Of a DNA stretch of 37,288 nt, positions 16,924-23,594 are shown piece by piece. A model generated the notes under the pieces. It searched no databases. It was not told where the DNA came from and saw only the letters and a list, made by a program, of their open reading frames with translations. The position numbers and the translations under genes are program-made. How positions within the stretch are numbered: position 1 is the first letter of the stretch; each line of letters starts with the position of its first letter. Source of the DNA: CAZOIA01 sp964579675 (lineage in GTDB: Bacteria > Planctomycetota > Phycisphaerae > UBA1845 > PWPN01); the NCBI GenBank assembly GCA_964579675.1, contig CAZOIA010000033.1, forward strand, positions 1-37,288, given 5' to 3'.

Positions 16924-16931
16924 ACACGTAC
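16854..16931. repeat. Perfect 14-base inverted repeat across the kinase stop codon
   Basis: GTACGTGTTTAGCG at 16854-16867 is the exact reverse complement of 16918-16931, with a 50-base loop that contains the kinase C-terminus. Outside the arms lie GCGGGCTTCA on the left and CGGGCTTCAGCCCGC on the right, so the arms look like two copies of one REP-like unit in opposite orientation, the left one shortened. Confidence 0.75.
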
Positions 16932-17231
16932 CGGGCTTCAGCCCGCGCGGCCGTTGGCTAACTGAGGCGGCGCGTGATTACCCGCAGCCATTCGGTGCCG
17001 TCTTCGGTAACAGAGTCTCGTCCGACCCTGTTCGGAGCCCCAAGCGCCGGCGTGGGGCATCGTGCGCTGGCGCACAGTCGGCTGGTTGTGTGAGTGAAGA
17101 ACCCGTCGAACCGAGAAGGCGACTGGATGCTAGCGGGCAGATGCACAAGGCGGCCGCGCGTCGTATGTGACGTTGCAGCCGCCTGCCGCTCACCGTGTAT
17201 TGACAACGGGCCGCGGTCAGCTCATGCGGGA
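16932..17231. other. Gene-free stretch between convergent kinase and prepilin genes
   Basis: About 300 bases with no convincing gene. It starts with the REP-like unit CGGGCTTCAGCCCGC, and AGCCCGCGCGGCC (16940-16952) recurs at 19392-19404. A small GTGCGC-TG-GCGCAC hairpin lies near 17062. Open frames here lack a ribosome-binding site and recognisable protein features. No T-tailed terminator is obvious. Confidence 0.5.
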
Positions 17232-17780
17232 TCAGTAGGTATCGTACGTGGCGTCGCCGGCTTCGTTGTCCTGGTCGGTGTTGGCGATGATGTCGCCCGT
17301 GGTCGGGTTGTAAACCCAACCGACGCCTTCGGTGGCAACGACCAGAGGCGGCGAATTGGTCGTGTCGATGGCGACGTCACTGTTGCCTTTCTTCGTGCTC
17401 ACCGGCAAGCCTGGCATCCCCTTGCGTAAATACGGGCCGTAGGGATGATCATCGTCCTTCGCGGCCGCTACCTCACCGTCGCAGTCGCTGTACTGCAGCA
17501 GTTGGCTGAGGAACGCGTCCACCGACTCAGCCGCACCGCCGCCGCCATCGGCTTTGGCCCCCGGATAGTCGCTTTTGTGCTCGCTGGCGTACAGCTCGAT
17601 CGCGTTCCGAAGGACCGAGAGGTCACTGGTCAGCGCCGATTCACCAGCCCCCTTCGACCCGCGAGACATCCGGGGAATCGCAATGGCTGCGATGATCCCG
17701 ATGATGACGATGACGATGACCAGCTCGACCAGACTGAAGCCTCGATACCGGCCTTTCTCCACAATTCTGTTTGACCGCAT
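17232..17780 (-). CDS. Type IV prepilin-like / GspG-type pseudopilin
   Basis: A 182-residue protein with a class III signal: basic leader, then G-FSLVELVIVIVIIG, cleaved by prepilin peptidase between Gly14 and Phe15, with the conserved Glu5 of the mature protein at residue 19. The hydrophobic helix is followed by SVLRNAIELYASEHKSDYPG, as in GspG-type pseudopilins, and the C-terminus GVGWVYNPTTGDIIAN is the ending common in planctomycete pilin-like proteins. It is likely an inner-membrane pseudopilin or pilus subunit. GGAAGAGGG precedes the ATG. No secretion ATPase or prepilin peptidase is in the window, so it is an orphan subunit here. Its leader contains a candidate structured RNA (17821-17893). 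Confidence 0.92.
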   Translation of the reverse strand: MRSNRIVEKGRYRGFSLVELVIVIVIIGIIAAIAIPRMSRGSKGAGESALTSDLSVLRNAIELYASEHKSDYPGAKADGGGGAAESVDAFLSQLLQYSDCDGEVAAAKDDDHPYGPYLRKGMPGLPVSTKKGNSDVAIDTTNSPPLVVATEGVGWVYNPTTGDIIANTDQDNEAGDATYDTY

Positions 17781-17820
17781 GTTGGTGGCCCTCTTCCTTC
17801 TTGTGCACGACTTCCTCAGA

Positions 17821-17893
17821 AGCCGACGACTGCCCCTGGGGTTTGCACCCCACCGGCTTTACACCGGACTTCATCGGCTAAGGGGGGTGGGGT
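17821..17893 (-). ncRNA. Candidate structured RNA leader of the prepilin gene
   Basis: On the minus strand a closing stem AGCCGATGA (17879-17871) pairs with TCGTCGGCT (17829-17821). It encloses two hairpins: CCGGT-GTAAA-GCCGG (17867-17853) and TGGGGT-GCAA-ACCCCA (17852-17837), the latter a perfect 6-base stem with a GNRA-type loop. Two of the pairs are G-U and are valid only for the minus-strand RNA. An upstream ACCCCACC (17893-17886) is perfectly complementary to GGTGGGGT (17854-17847), so it competes with both hairpins, an arrangement seen in switches. The start codon is about 40 bases downstream. I cannot assign it to a known riboswitch class. Confidence 0.5.
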
Positions 17894-18012
17894 CTTCACA
17901 TCTGTTTCAGCCAACCTCGATCGTTTCCGGGGAGCGGTGCGACTGGTCTGGGGCCATGGGCGTCCCATAACTTCTGCCGGAGGCGTGCGCGCTCAGTGGT
18001 GAGTCATCCGGG

Positions 18013-19176
18013 TCAGAATGAAGGCAACGATTGGGTGGACGAATGACGGGCCCTTTGAGTACCGTCGGTCGAGGCCGGCACTGAGCCCGGTGCCGTTGCC
18101 GGGGCCGGCACCGTCGAGGGAACGGACCGCCTGACGACGGGCGGTTCCGCGATAATCGGTACGGCCTGCTCCAGATGATACACATTCTGCCGCTTGCCAC
18201 CGGAAACAAGTGCTTCCTGGACGGTGGCCAGCATGGCTTCAAGGCGGGCAGCGGCCGCGGGCGAATCTGATGCCTTCAGTTGGCTCAGCCAGGCCTGCCC
18301 CGCCCGACACTGCAGCAAGGCGATGAGCAGGCGACGGGCCTCGACCTCGCCGGGCGGCGCTTCTGGGAACCACTGCGGGCAAAGGATCTGCATATGGATC
18401 GCCAGGGTGGTCGCGGCGGCATGCTGACCGGCGTCGGTAATGATCCGGCAACGAAGCAGGCGACACAGGAAATCGTAGGGCGAGTGCTCGGGCTGTGCCA
18501 GTACCTCCGGAAGCGAGAGCAGCGCCCGCTTGCGGCGGCCGGCAAGCTCCCATCCGAACGACTGCCACAACAGTGCGCAGGCCGCCACGTTCGAATCATC
18601 CGACTCGCGCAGGACCGCCAGAGAGAGGGCGGCATTGCCGTAGGCTTTCCGGCGTTGCTCGGGGTCTACCTGTGGATCGGCGGCGGCGAACAGAGCGGCC
18701 AACGGGTCCAGGACGGCGGCCGCCTGCTGGAGTTGGATTTGCCGTTTCTTCTCAGCGTCGCCGGCACTTTCGTCCGCCCGCAGCAGAGACCGGGCCCGGG
18801 CCAGGTGCCTCTGAGCGGCGCCGGCCGAGGCGGCCATTGCCCGGAGGTCAGCCGCTTGCTCGACGCCGATGAGCCAGCGCGTCGCCGGCCTGGCGGTGGG
18901 AACCGACAGCAACCAGTTGGCGATCGCCAGATGAGCGGCAGCCTGATCCAGCGGGGTATCGGCGGCGCCAAGCAGCCCGCGGAGCGATTGGAGATGGGTC
19001 TGGTGGCGAGCCGTCTCCCCGGGTGGGCCGGCCAACTGCCCGGACAGGTCCAGCATCACCCCGGGCACCGGTTGCGTGGCAGGTTGACTGCCGATACCAG
19101 CGGGCCCCGACGCTGCCGCCAGGCTGACTTCAACCGGGCCGCCGAGCAGCAGTGCAGCAATGACAAGCGGCTTCAT
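18013..19176 (-). CDS. Secreted helical hypothetical protein
   Basis: A 387-residue protein with an N-terminal signal peptide (MKPLVIAALLLGGPVEVSLA). The mature part is Ala/Leu-rich and helical (AAAHLAIANWLLSVPTA, AAQRHLARARSLLRADE, LQQAAAVLDPLAALFAAAD) in the manner of TPR-like repeats, though no canonical TPR consensus is clear. The last 60 residues are rich in Pro, Ala, Ser and Thr and probably disordered. CAGGA lies just before the ATG. I recognise no family. It diverges from the TonB-like/vWA operon across 315 bases and has a style similar to the two helical repeat proteins of that operon, so a shared envelope function is possible. Confidence 0.75.
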   Translation of the reverse strand: MKPLVIAALLLGGPVEVSLAAASGPAGIGSQPATQPVPGVMLDLSGQLAGPPGETARHQTHLQSLRGLLGAADTPLDQAAAHLAIANWLLSVPTARPATRWLIGVEQAADLRAMAASAGAAQRHLARARSLLRADESAGDAEKKRQIQLQQAAAVLDPLAALFAAADPQVDPEQRRKAYGNAALSLAVLRESDDSNVAACALLWQSFGWELAGRRKRALLSLPEVLAQPEHSPYDFLCRLLRCRIITDAGQHAAATTLAIHMQILCPQWFPEAPPGEVEARRLLIALLQCRAGQAWLSQLKASDSPAAAARLEAMLATVQEALVSGGKRQNVYHLEQAVPIIAEPPVVRRSVPSTVPAPATAPGSVPASTDGTQRARHSSTQSLPSF

Positions 19177-19491
19177 TCCTGATCTCGCGAAGACGTCGTG
19201 AGTACTTCCGCGGGTAGACTACCACAATCGTGAGGGCGATTCACCATTTGACGACGGTTCGGGCACGAAATACACTCCCCAACCGACAGTGCCCGATGAT
19301 GTGCCGGCAACGAGCCGCGGGCTTTGGCTATCGACCGACGACGAACGCATCGCGCTCCAGAGCGGCAAAGCAGGCTCGTTTGTCATGCGTTAGCCCGCGC
19401 GGCCTCGCGCTTACGGGAGTGGTATTTGATTGCGTGCGGTCGGCTAGTCAACCTCCTGACGGCGCGGGATTCCCAGCGGCGGGGCGTGGAT
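19177..19491. other. Intergenic control region between divergent envelope genes
   Basis: A 315-base gap with no convincing gene. It contains the candidate plus-strand promoter at 19248-19276 and a copy of the 13-mer AGCCCGCGCGGCC (19392-19404) shared with 16940-16952. The plus-strand frame that runs into the vWA gene from 19324 has no signal or ribosome-binding site and is better read as a leader of about 200 bases. Confidence 0.5.
19248..19276 (+). promoter_or_regulatory. Candidate sigma-70 promoter of the vWA/ExbBD operon
   Basis: TTGACG at 19248-19253 and TACACT at 19271-19276 are spaced 17 bases. The leader to the ATG at 19492 would be about 210 bases, long enough for a regulatory RNA, although I see no clear structure in it. 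Confidence 0.45.
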
Positions 19492-20439
19492 ATGAAACCA
19501 CTGGCGTCATCGATTGACCCGATCCGCTATCGCCCGGGCGGTTCGTGGCTGGTACGCCTTGGAAGGTCGAACCTCTTTGCCTGGATGGTCTCGATCGGTC
19601 TGCATGTAGCGGTCTTCCTGGCGTTGTATCTGGTTGCGTTTGGCGATGAGGTGCAGCCAAGGCGGTTGATCATTCCCGAGGCCCGGCTGGCCGGCCCCGC
19701 GGGCCCGACGCCGTCCCAGGCCCTGCCCCCCTTGAAGCTGAGCCGGCAGCCCGCGCCCACGCCGGCCGACCGCCCTCACGTCAAGCTCGACGAGCTTCCC
19801 ATCGCCGCCGTCACGCTGGACTCACCGCCGGCGCTGGCACTGCCCGGCAGCGAGGAGCCGGACGCGACCAACTCGCTCACCTCGGAGGCGATGGCGTCAC
19901 CACTGGCGGCGGCACCGATCAGCACCTTCTTCGGCCAGGCGGGCAACGCCTACCGGGTGGTCTACGTGCTGGACGTCTCGGCTTCGATCATGGCCTACGC
20001 CAGCGATGACATCGTCCGCGAGATGAAGCGCTCGGTCCGTCAACTCGTCCCCAGCCAGCGGTTCCACATCGTCGTGGCGGGACCGTTGAAGGTGGGGGAA
20101 CTCGGGCCTCGGCGACTGGTGCCGGCCATCGGGACGTACAAGGCTCAGGCAATGAAGTACCTGGATACGGTCGCGGAGATCTGGGATGCGGGCAAGGCGG
20201 ATCCCATCGAGGCGATGAGGCGCGCCTTCGCGGTGCGGCCGGAGTTGATTTACTTCCTCTCCGATGGCGCGTACTTCGACGTCCAGGACGATCTGCTGCG
20301 AACCCTGAAGCAGCTCAACCCGCACCAGGAGGTGAGAATCACCGTGATCGGTTTCGATCCCTCGCCGGCGCCCCGGGCCCTGCTTGAACGCATCGCCCGA
20401 GAGCACGGCGGGCATTTCCGCGTAGTGGAGCCGAGGTGA
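19492..20439 (+). CDS. TonB-like N-terminus fused to a von Willebrand factor A domain
   Basis: A 315-residue protein. Residues 28-50 form one membrane helix in WMVSIGLHVAVFLALYLVAF with Ser34 and His38, matching the Ser-x3-His motif of the TonB transmembrane helix that couples to ExbB/ExbD. Residues 51-145 are a Pro/Ala-rich spacer, as in TonB. Instead of a TonB C-terminal domain there is a vWA domain: MIDAS motif DVSAS at 161-165, a probable MIDAS Thr in the GTYKA region (about 215), and LSDG with Asp258. Topology is N-inside with the vWA head in the periplasm. GGGGCG lies about 10 bases before the ATG at 19492. It is the first gene of an operon with ExbB and two ExbD proteins, so it is probably the moving part of that motor. 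The vWA head may bind a metal-dependent ligand. The fusion interpretation is mine; the motifs are direct. Confidence 0.88.
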   Translation: MKPLASSIDPIRYRPGGSWLVRLGRSNLFAWMVSIGLHVAVFLALYLVAFGDEVQPRRLIIPEARLAGPAGPTPSQALPPLKLSRQPAPTPADRPHVKLDELPIAAVTLDSPPALALPGSEEPDATNSLTSEAMASPLAAAPISTFFGQAGNAYRVVYVLDVSASIMAYASDDIVREMKRSVRQLVPSQRFHIVVAGPLKVGELGPRRLVPAIGTYKAQAMKYLDTVAEIWDAGKADPIEAMRRAFAVRPELIYFLSDGAYFDVQDDLLRTLKQLNPHQEVRITVIGFDPSPAPRALLERIAREHGGHFRVVEPR

Positions 20440-21590
20440 TGACGGTTATCGCAATCCTGCTGGTTGCGGTTGTCGGCGGCGTCGCCCGCGCCGACGTGGT
20501 GACGACCAAGGGCCGCCACCCGTCGGTCGGGGCGAAGATCATTGCCCTTGACGGCGGGCAACTGCGCTATCACCTGTCCACCGGGCGGGAGGTCACCCGC
20601 TCCATCAGCGAGATCGAGTACATGCAGGTTACCGGGTGGCCTCTGTTCAACCTGGCCGAGAAACAGCGGCGCGACGGCCATCTTCGCCAGTCGGCCGGCA
20701 GCTACGAGAAGCTGCTGGCCAGCTTGGCCGAGCCCGGACCCGGAAGGGCCCGCCCCGGAACCACCGCCACGCCGGCCGGGGACGGCAAATCGGGTGCCCG
20801 TGAGCCCGGGGCGGCGGCATTGGATCGCAGGCTGCTGGTACAGTGTCGCTTGCTGCGGGCGTACGACGGCGAGGGCCGATTCGATCGGGCGGTGACCGTT
20901 TACCTGGACGTGATCGAACGTATGCCGGCGGCGCTGGAGACGCTGCGGCCGGCCAACCTTCCCGCGACGAACTCGACGTTCCTGGCATCGGCACTGACGC
21001 AAGTCAACACGGCCATCGAGCGGCATGGCGGGGATGCGATTGCCGCGGAGCTGGCAAAGTGGCGGGACACCTGGCCCGGGCAGCGGCACGAAGATGCGGG
21101 AACAAGTTCCCGCAGTTCTGGCCCGGGGGGAATAAATGGCGGGGATCACGCAACAAGTCGGCCGGCCGAGGCGGCGGCGGTTCGGCACGTCAAAGAGAAG
21201 CTCCCGGAGATTCAGGCACTCCTTGGAGCCGGCCGGTTCGACCAGGTCTTGCTGCAAATCGAGGCGTTGCAGAGGCCTTCCGCCGGCGCCGTCCGGGCGG
21301 ATCTATACTACTGGCAGGGCCGGGCCTTGCTGGGCAGGAGTGCCGGCAAGGGATCGGATGAGGCGAAGCGCGATCAGCGGCGGGCGGGTTTGGCGTTGAT
21401 GCGGGTCGTGATTCACTTTCCCGGCCATTCGTTGGCGCCCGAGTGCCTGTACCGTGCGGCCGGGATCTGTGAGCGTTCCGGCCGAATCGATCAGGCGGTG
21501 GGGCTGTGGTCGGAGCTGGTTGGCGCGTACCCCGCCGCCGCTCCGTGGACCGAGCAGGCGCAGCAGGCGCTGAACCGGATAGAAAGATAG
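20439..21590 (+). CDS. Exported tetratricopeptide-like repeat protein
   Basis: A 383-residue protein with a signal peptide (MTVIAILLVAVVGGVARA). Its ATG overlaps the stop of the vWA gene (TGATG at 20437-20441), a sign of translational coupling. A short beta-rich region (AKIIALDGGQLRYHLSTGRE) is followed by helical repeats (RRDGHLRQSAGSYEKLLASL, then LPEIQALLGAGRFDQVLLQI, then SLAPECLYRAAGICERSGRI) that resemble TPR units and the C-terminal repeats of CpoB/YbgF-type Tol proteins. It is likely a periplasmic scaffold of the machine. A GTG three bases upstream is an alternative start. Confidence 0.8.
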   Translation: MTVIAILLVAVVGGVARADVVTTKGRHPSVGAKIIALDGGQLRYHLSTGREVTRSISEIEYMQVTGWPLFNLAEKQRRDGHLRQSAGSYEKLLASLAEPGPGRARPGTTATPAGDGKSGAREPGAAALDRRLLVQCRLLRAYDGEGRFDRAVTVYLDVIERMPAALETLRPANLPATNSTFLASALTQVNTAIERHGGDAIAAELAKWRDTWPGQRHEDAGTSSRSSGPGGINGGDHATSRPAEAAAVRHVKEKLPEIQALLGAGRFDQVLLQIEALQRPSAGAVRADLYYWQGRALLGRSAGKGSDEAKRDQRRAGLALMRVVIHFPGHSLAPECLYRAAGICERSGRIDQAVGLWSELVGAYPAAAPWTEQAQQALNRIER

Positions 21591-21637
21591 GGCGGTTTGC
21601 GAAGCCGCAAGCGGTTCCAAATCACATGAGAGTGGTT

Positions 21638-22390
21638 ATGAACGCGACACTACTCATCGGACAGTACTGGATGGCGCAGGTTCCCGAGGTAGCGGCAACG
21701 GACGGCTCGTCAGTGTCGGTGCTGCGGCAATTCGTGGTTTACGGCGGGTGGATCACCTGGTGCGTGCTGATTCCGCTGTCGGTCGCTACGATCGCCCTGG
21801 CGATTCACTATCTGACCATCCTGCGTCGGGCCGCCCAGTCGCCGGCAAGCCTGGCCCGGGCGCTGGTGACCGCCGCCCGTCGGGGTCAGGTCCGCCGCAT
21901 CCTCGAGATCACCCGCCAGGACGACACGATGCTGGGCCAGGCCGCCTATGCCGGCCTCTCCCAACTGCGGGCCGGCCGGGACACCGCACGGGCCGCCATC
22001 GATGAGGCCGTCGGGGAACGGGCGACCAAGCTGTTCCGCAAGATCGAGTACCTCAACGTGATCGGAAACGTGAGCCCGATGATCGGTCTGCTGGGTACGG
22101 TGCTGGGCATGATCAAGGCGTTCGGCCGGATCTTTGCCGCCGCCGGTGGCATGCCCGAGCCCGGTAAGCTCGCCGGCGACATCGCCGTCGCGCTGGTCAC
22201 CACGTTCTGGGGCATCCTCATCGCGATCCCCGCCCTGACCGCGTTTGCTCTGTTCCGCAATCGCATCGACGCGTTCGCGGCCGAGTGCGTCAAGCTGTGC
22301 GACAGCCTCGTATCTCTGGTCCCCGAGGAAGAGCCGCCGGCGGAACCTGCTGCCGGCGCGTCGCCGGCTCAGGCGTCGGTCGGCCCTTAA
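21638..22390 (+). CDS. ExbB/TolQ/MotA family proton channel
   Basis: A 250-residue inner-membrane protein with three helices: about 33-57 (VVYGGWITWCVLIPLSVATI), about 140-160 (NVSPMIGLLGTVLGM) and about 183-206 (IAVALVTTFWGILIAIPALT). The family Thr/Gly positions of the last two helices are present (GLLGTVLG and ALVTTFWG). The large cytoplasmic loop between helices 1 and 2 is typical of ExbB. It should form the pentameric channel around an ExbD dimer. The ATG at 21638 has a weak GAGAG; the ATG at 21626 is possible. It lies 47 bases after the TPR-like gene and 31 before exbD. Confidence 0.93.
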   Translation: MNATLLIGQYWMAQVPEVAATDGSSVSVLRQFVVYGGWITWCVLIPLSVATIALAIHYLTILRRAAQSPASLARALVTAARRGQVRRILEITRQDDTMLGQAAYAGLSQLRAGRDTARAAIDEAVGERATKLFRKIEYLNVIGNVSPMIGLLGTVLGMIKAFGRIFAAAGGMPEPGKLAGDIAVALVTTFWGILIAIPALTAFALFRNRIDAFAAECVKLCDSLVSLVPEEEPPAEPAAGASPAQASVGP

Positions 22391-22421
22391 CTACCGCCGG
22401 GTTTCGGACACCGGGTCAGCC

Positions 22422-22865
22422 ATGAGTCGATTCGTTTATCGTCACGACCGAAACCGCTCCGGGCGGATCAACATGACGCCGATGATCGACGTGACGTTTC
22501 TGCTGCTCACGTTTTTCATGTTGGCCAGCCACTTCGCCTCGGCCGAGAAAGTGGACATTGACTTGCCGCAGCCCGACGACAGTCAGGCGGTGGAGCGGCG
22601 GCTGAGGGACAAGATCATCATCAACGTGCTCTACACCGGCGATCTCGGGGGACCGGATTTGAGATTGGGACCGATGAAAGTGGACTCGATGGCGGAGCTC
22701 GACGAGAGGTTGGGTGAGTTGGCCCGGGTCAATCCGCGAGCACAAGTCATTCTAAGGGCCGACCGACGGTTGCGTTACGGCCTCGTTCGCCAGGTGATGG
22801 AGATCGTCGCCGCCCGGCAACTGACCCGCCTGCAAGTCGTCGTGGAGTTGGAGCAGCATCAGTGA
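22422..22865 (+). CDS. ExbD/TolR family protein, first copy
   Basis: A 147-residue protein with one membrane helix at about 20-40. INMTPMIDVTFLLLTFFMLA contains the essential proton-carrying Asp at residue 23. The periplasmic domain (KIIINVLYTGD, then AQVILRADRRLRYGLVRQVM) matches the ExbD/TolR fold, including the ILRADRRLRYG motif. It follows the ExbB gene by 31 bases and should form a motor with it. A start further upstream in the same frame (22245) overlaps ExbB and has no signal features. Confidence 0.93.
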   Translation: MSRFVYRHDRNRSGRINMTPMIDVTFLLLTFFMLASHFASAEKVDIDLPQPDDSQAVERRLRDKIIINVLYTGDLGGPDLRLGPMKVDSMAELDERLGELARVNPRAQVILRADRRLRYGLVRQVMEIVAARQLTRLQVVVELEQHQ

Positions 22866-22969
22866 GCACCAACAAGAGGACGTCAGCACCGACACCAGGA
22901 AGCAGGAAGTGGCGAATCAGAGTCGAGAACTGCGAATTGGGAGTTGGGAGTTGCGAATTGACAAAGTCC

Positions 22970-23031
22970 GTTTAGCCGCGACCCGAAGGGGAGCGCGTTG
23001 ATCGTTTAGCCGCGACCCGAAGGGGAGCGCG
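22970..23031 (+). repeat. Two copies of a 28-base hairpin repeat, 34-base period
   Basis: Copies at 22970-22997 and 23004-23031 begin GTTTAGCCGC and end GGGGAGCGCG. They are identical and separated by six bases. Each can fold as GCG-A-CCC-GAA-GGG-GA-GCG-type hairpins. The same unit with the same period occurs at 33461-33556. Just before it, at 22930-22959, is a TGCGAATTG direct repeat. The exbD gene at 23058 starts shortly after. Confidence 0.85.
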
Positions 23032-23057
23032 CTTGTGCTGACCGGAGCACACAGAAC

Positions 23058-23594
23058 ATGCACGAGGACGCGAACGGAACATCGGTCAAGGGCAAACCCG
23101 GCGGTGGGAGCTCGGGTTTCTCCGCCGGCCAACCGCGTCCGTTCAGTGCCCGTTTCCATCAGGACCGATCGGGCGGGGTCATGTCGCTGAACCTGACGCC
23201 GATGATCGACATTGTCTTCCTCCTGCTGTTCTTCTTCCTGACGGTCAGCCGATTCCGAGCCGCCGAGGGCATGCTGCCCGCCCACCTGCCCACCCGGGCT
23301 GCAGGGGTCAGCACCGACGTTCCCCGGACCCCGATTCGGATTCGGTTTGTCGCCGACGCCAATTCGTCGGACACCTGCCTGGTGACCATCGACCGCTTCA
23401 AGGAATCCCCGCTCCCGATAAGCGAACTGACGGCGGCCCTGGGCGCGATCCGGAATCCACAACAGGGGTATGATGCCCGCACCCCCGTGCACCTCCTGGC
23501 AGGCGATGACGTCGCCTGGGAGCACGTCGTCAATGCTTATAATGCCGCGATGGCGGCCCAATACGAGAGAATCTTCTTCGCCGGTTCGCCATGA
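23058..23594 (+). CDS. ExbD/TolR family protein, second copy
   Basis: A 178-residue protein. An unusually long, Gly/Ser-rich cytoplasmic N-terminus of about 40 residues precedes the membrane helix LNLTPMIDIVFLLLFFFLTV with the proton-carrying Asp at residue 51. The periplasmic domain ends in ELTAALGAIRNP and HLLAGDDVAWEHVVNAYNAAM, the ExbD/TolR pattern. It is well diverged from the first copy (22422-22865), so a heterodimer or two alternative motors are possible. It is 192 bases from the first exbD, with hairpin repeats between them. Its stop overlaps the next start (ATGA, 23591-23594). Confidence 0.92.
   Translation: MHEDANGTSVKGKPGGGSSGFSAGQPRPFSARFHQDRSGGVMSLNLTPMIDIVFLLLFFFLTVSRFRAAEGMLPAHLPTRAAGVSTDVPRTPIRIRFVADANSSDTCLVTIDRFKESPLPISELTAALGAIRNPQQGYDARTPVHLLAGDDVAWEHVVNAYNAAMAAQYERIFFAGSP

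Noticed and set aside
16886..17170. Open frame of 94 codons after the kinase
   Set aside because: It starts within the kinase gene and crosses the repeat; no ribosome-binding site or domain is visible.
17821..17893. c-di-GMP-I, cobalamin or hammerhead RNA
   Set aside because: The c-di-GMP-I first conserved strand and tetraloop receptor are missing; the cobalamin B12 box is absent; the hammerhead core needs CTGATGA and GAAA, which are not there.
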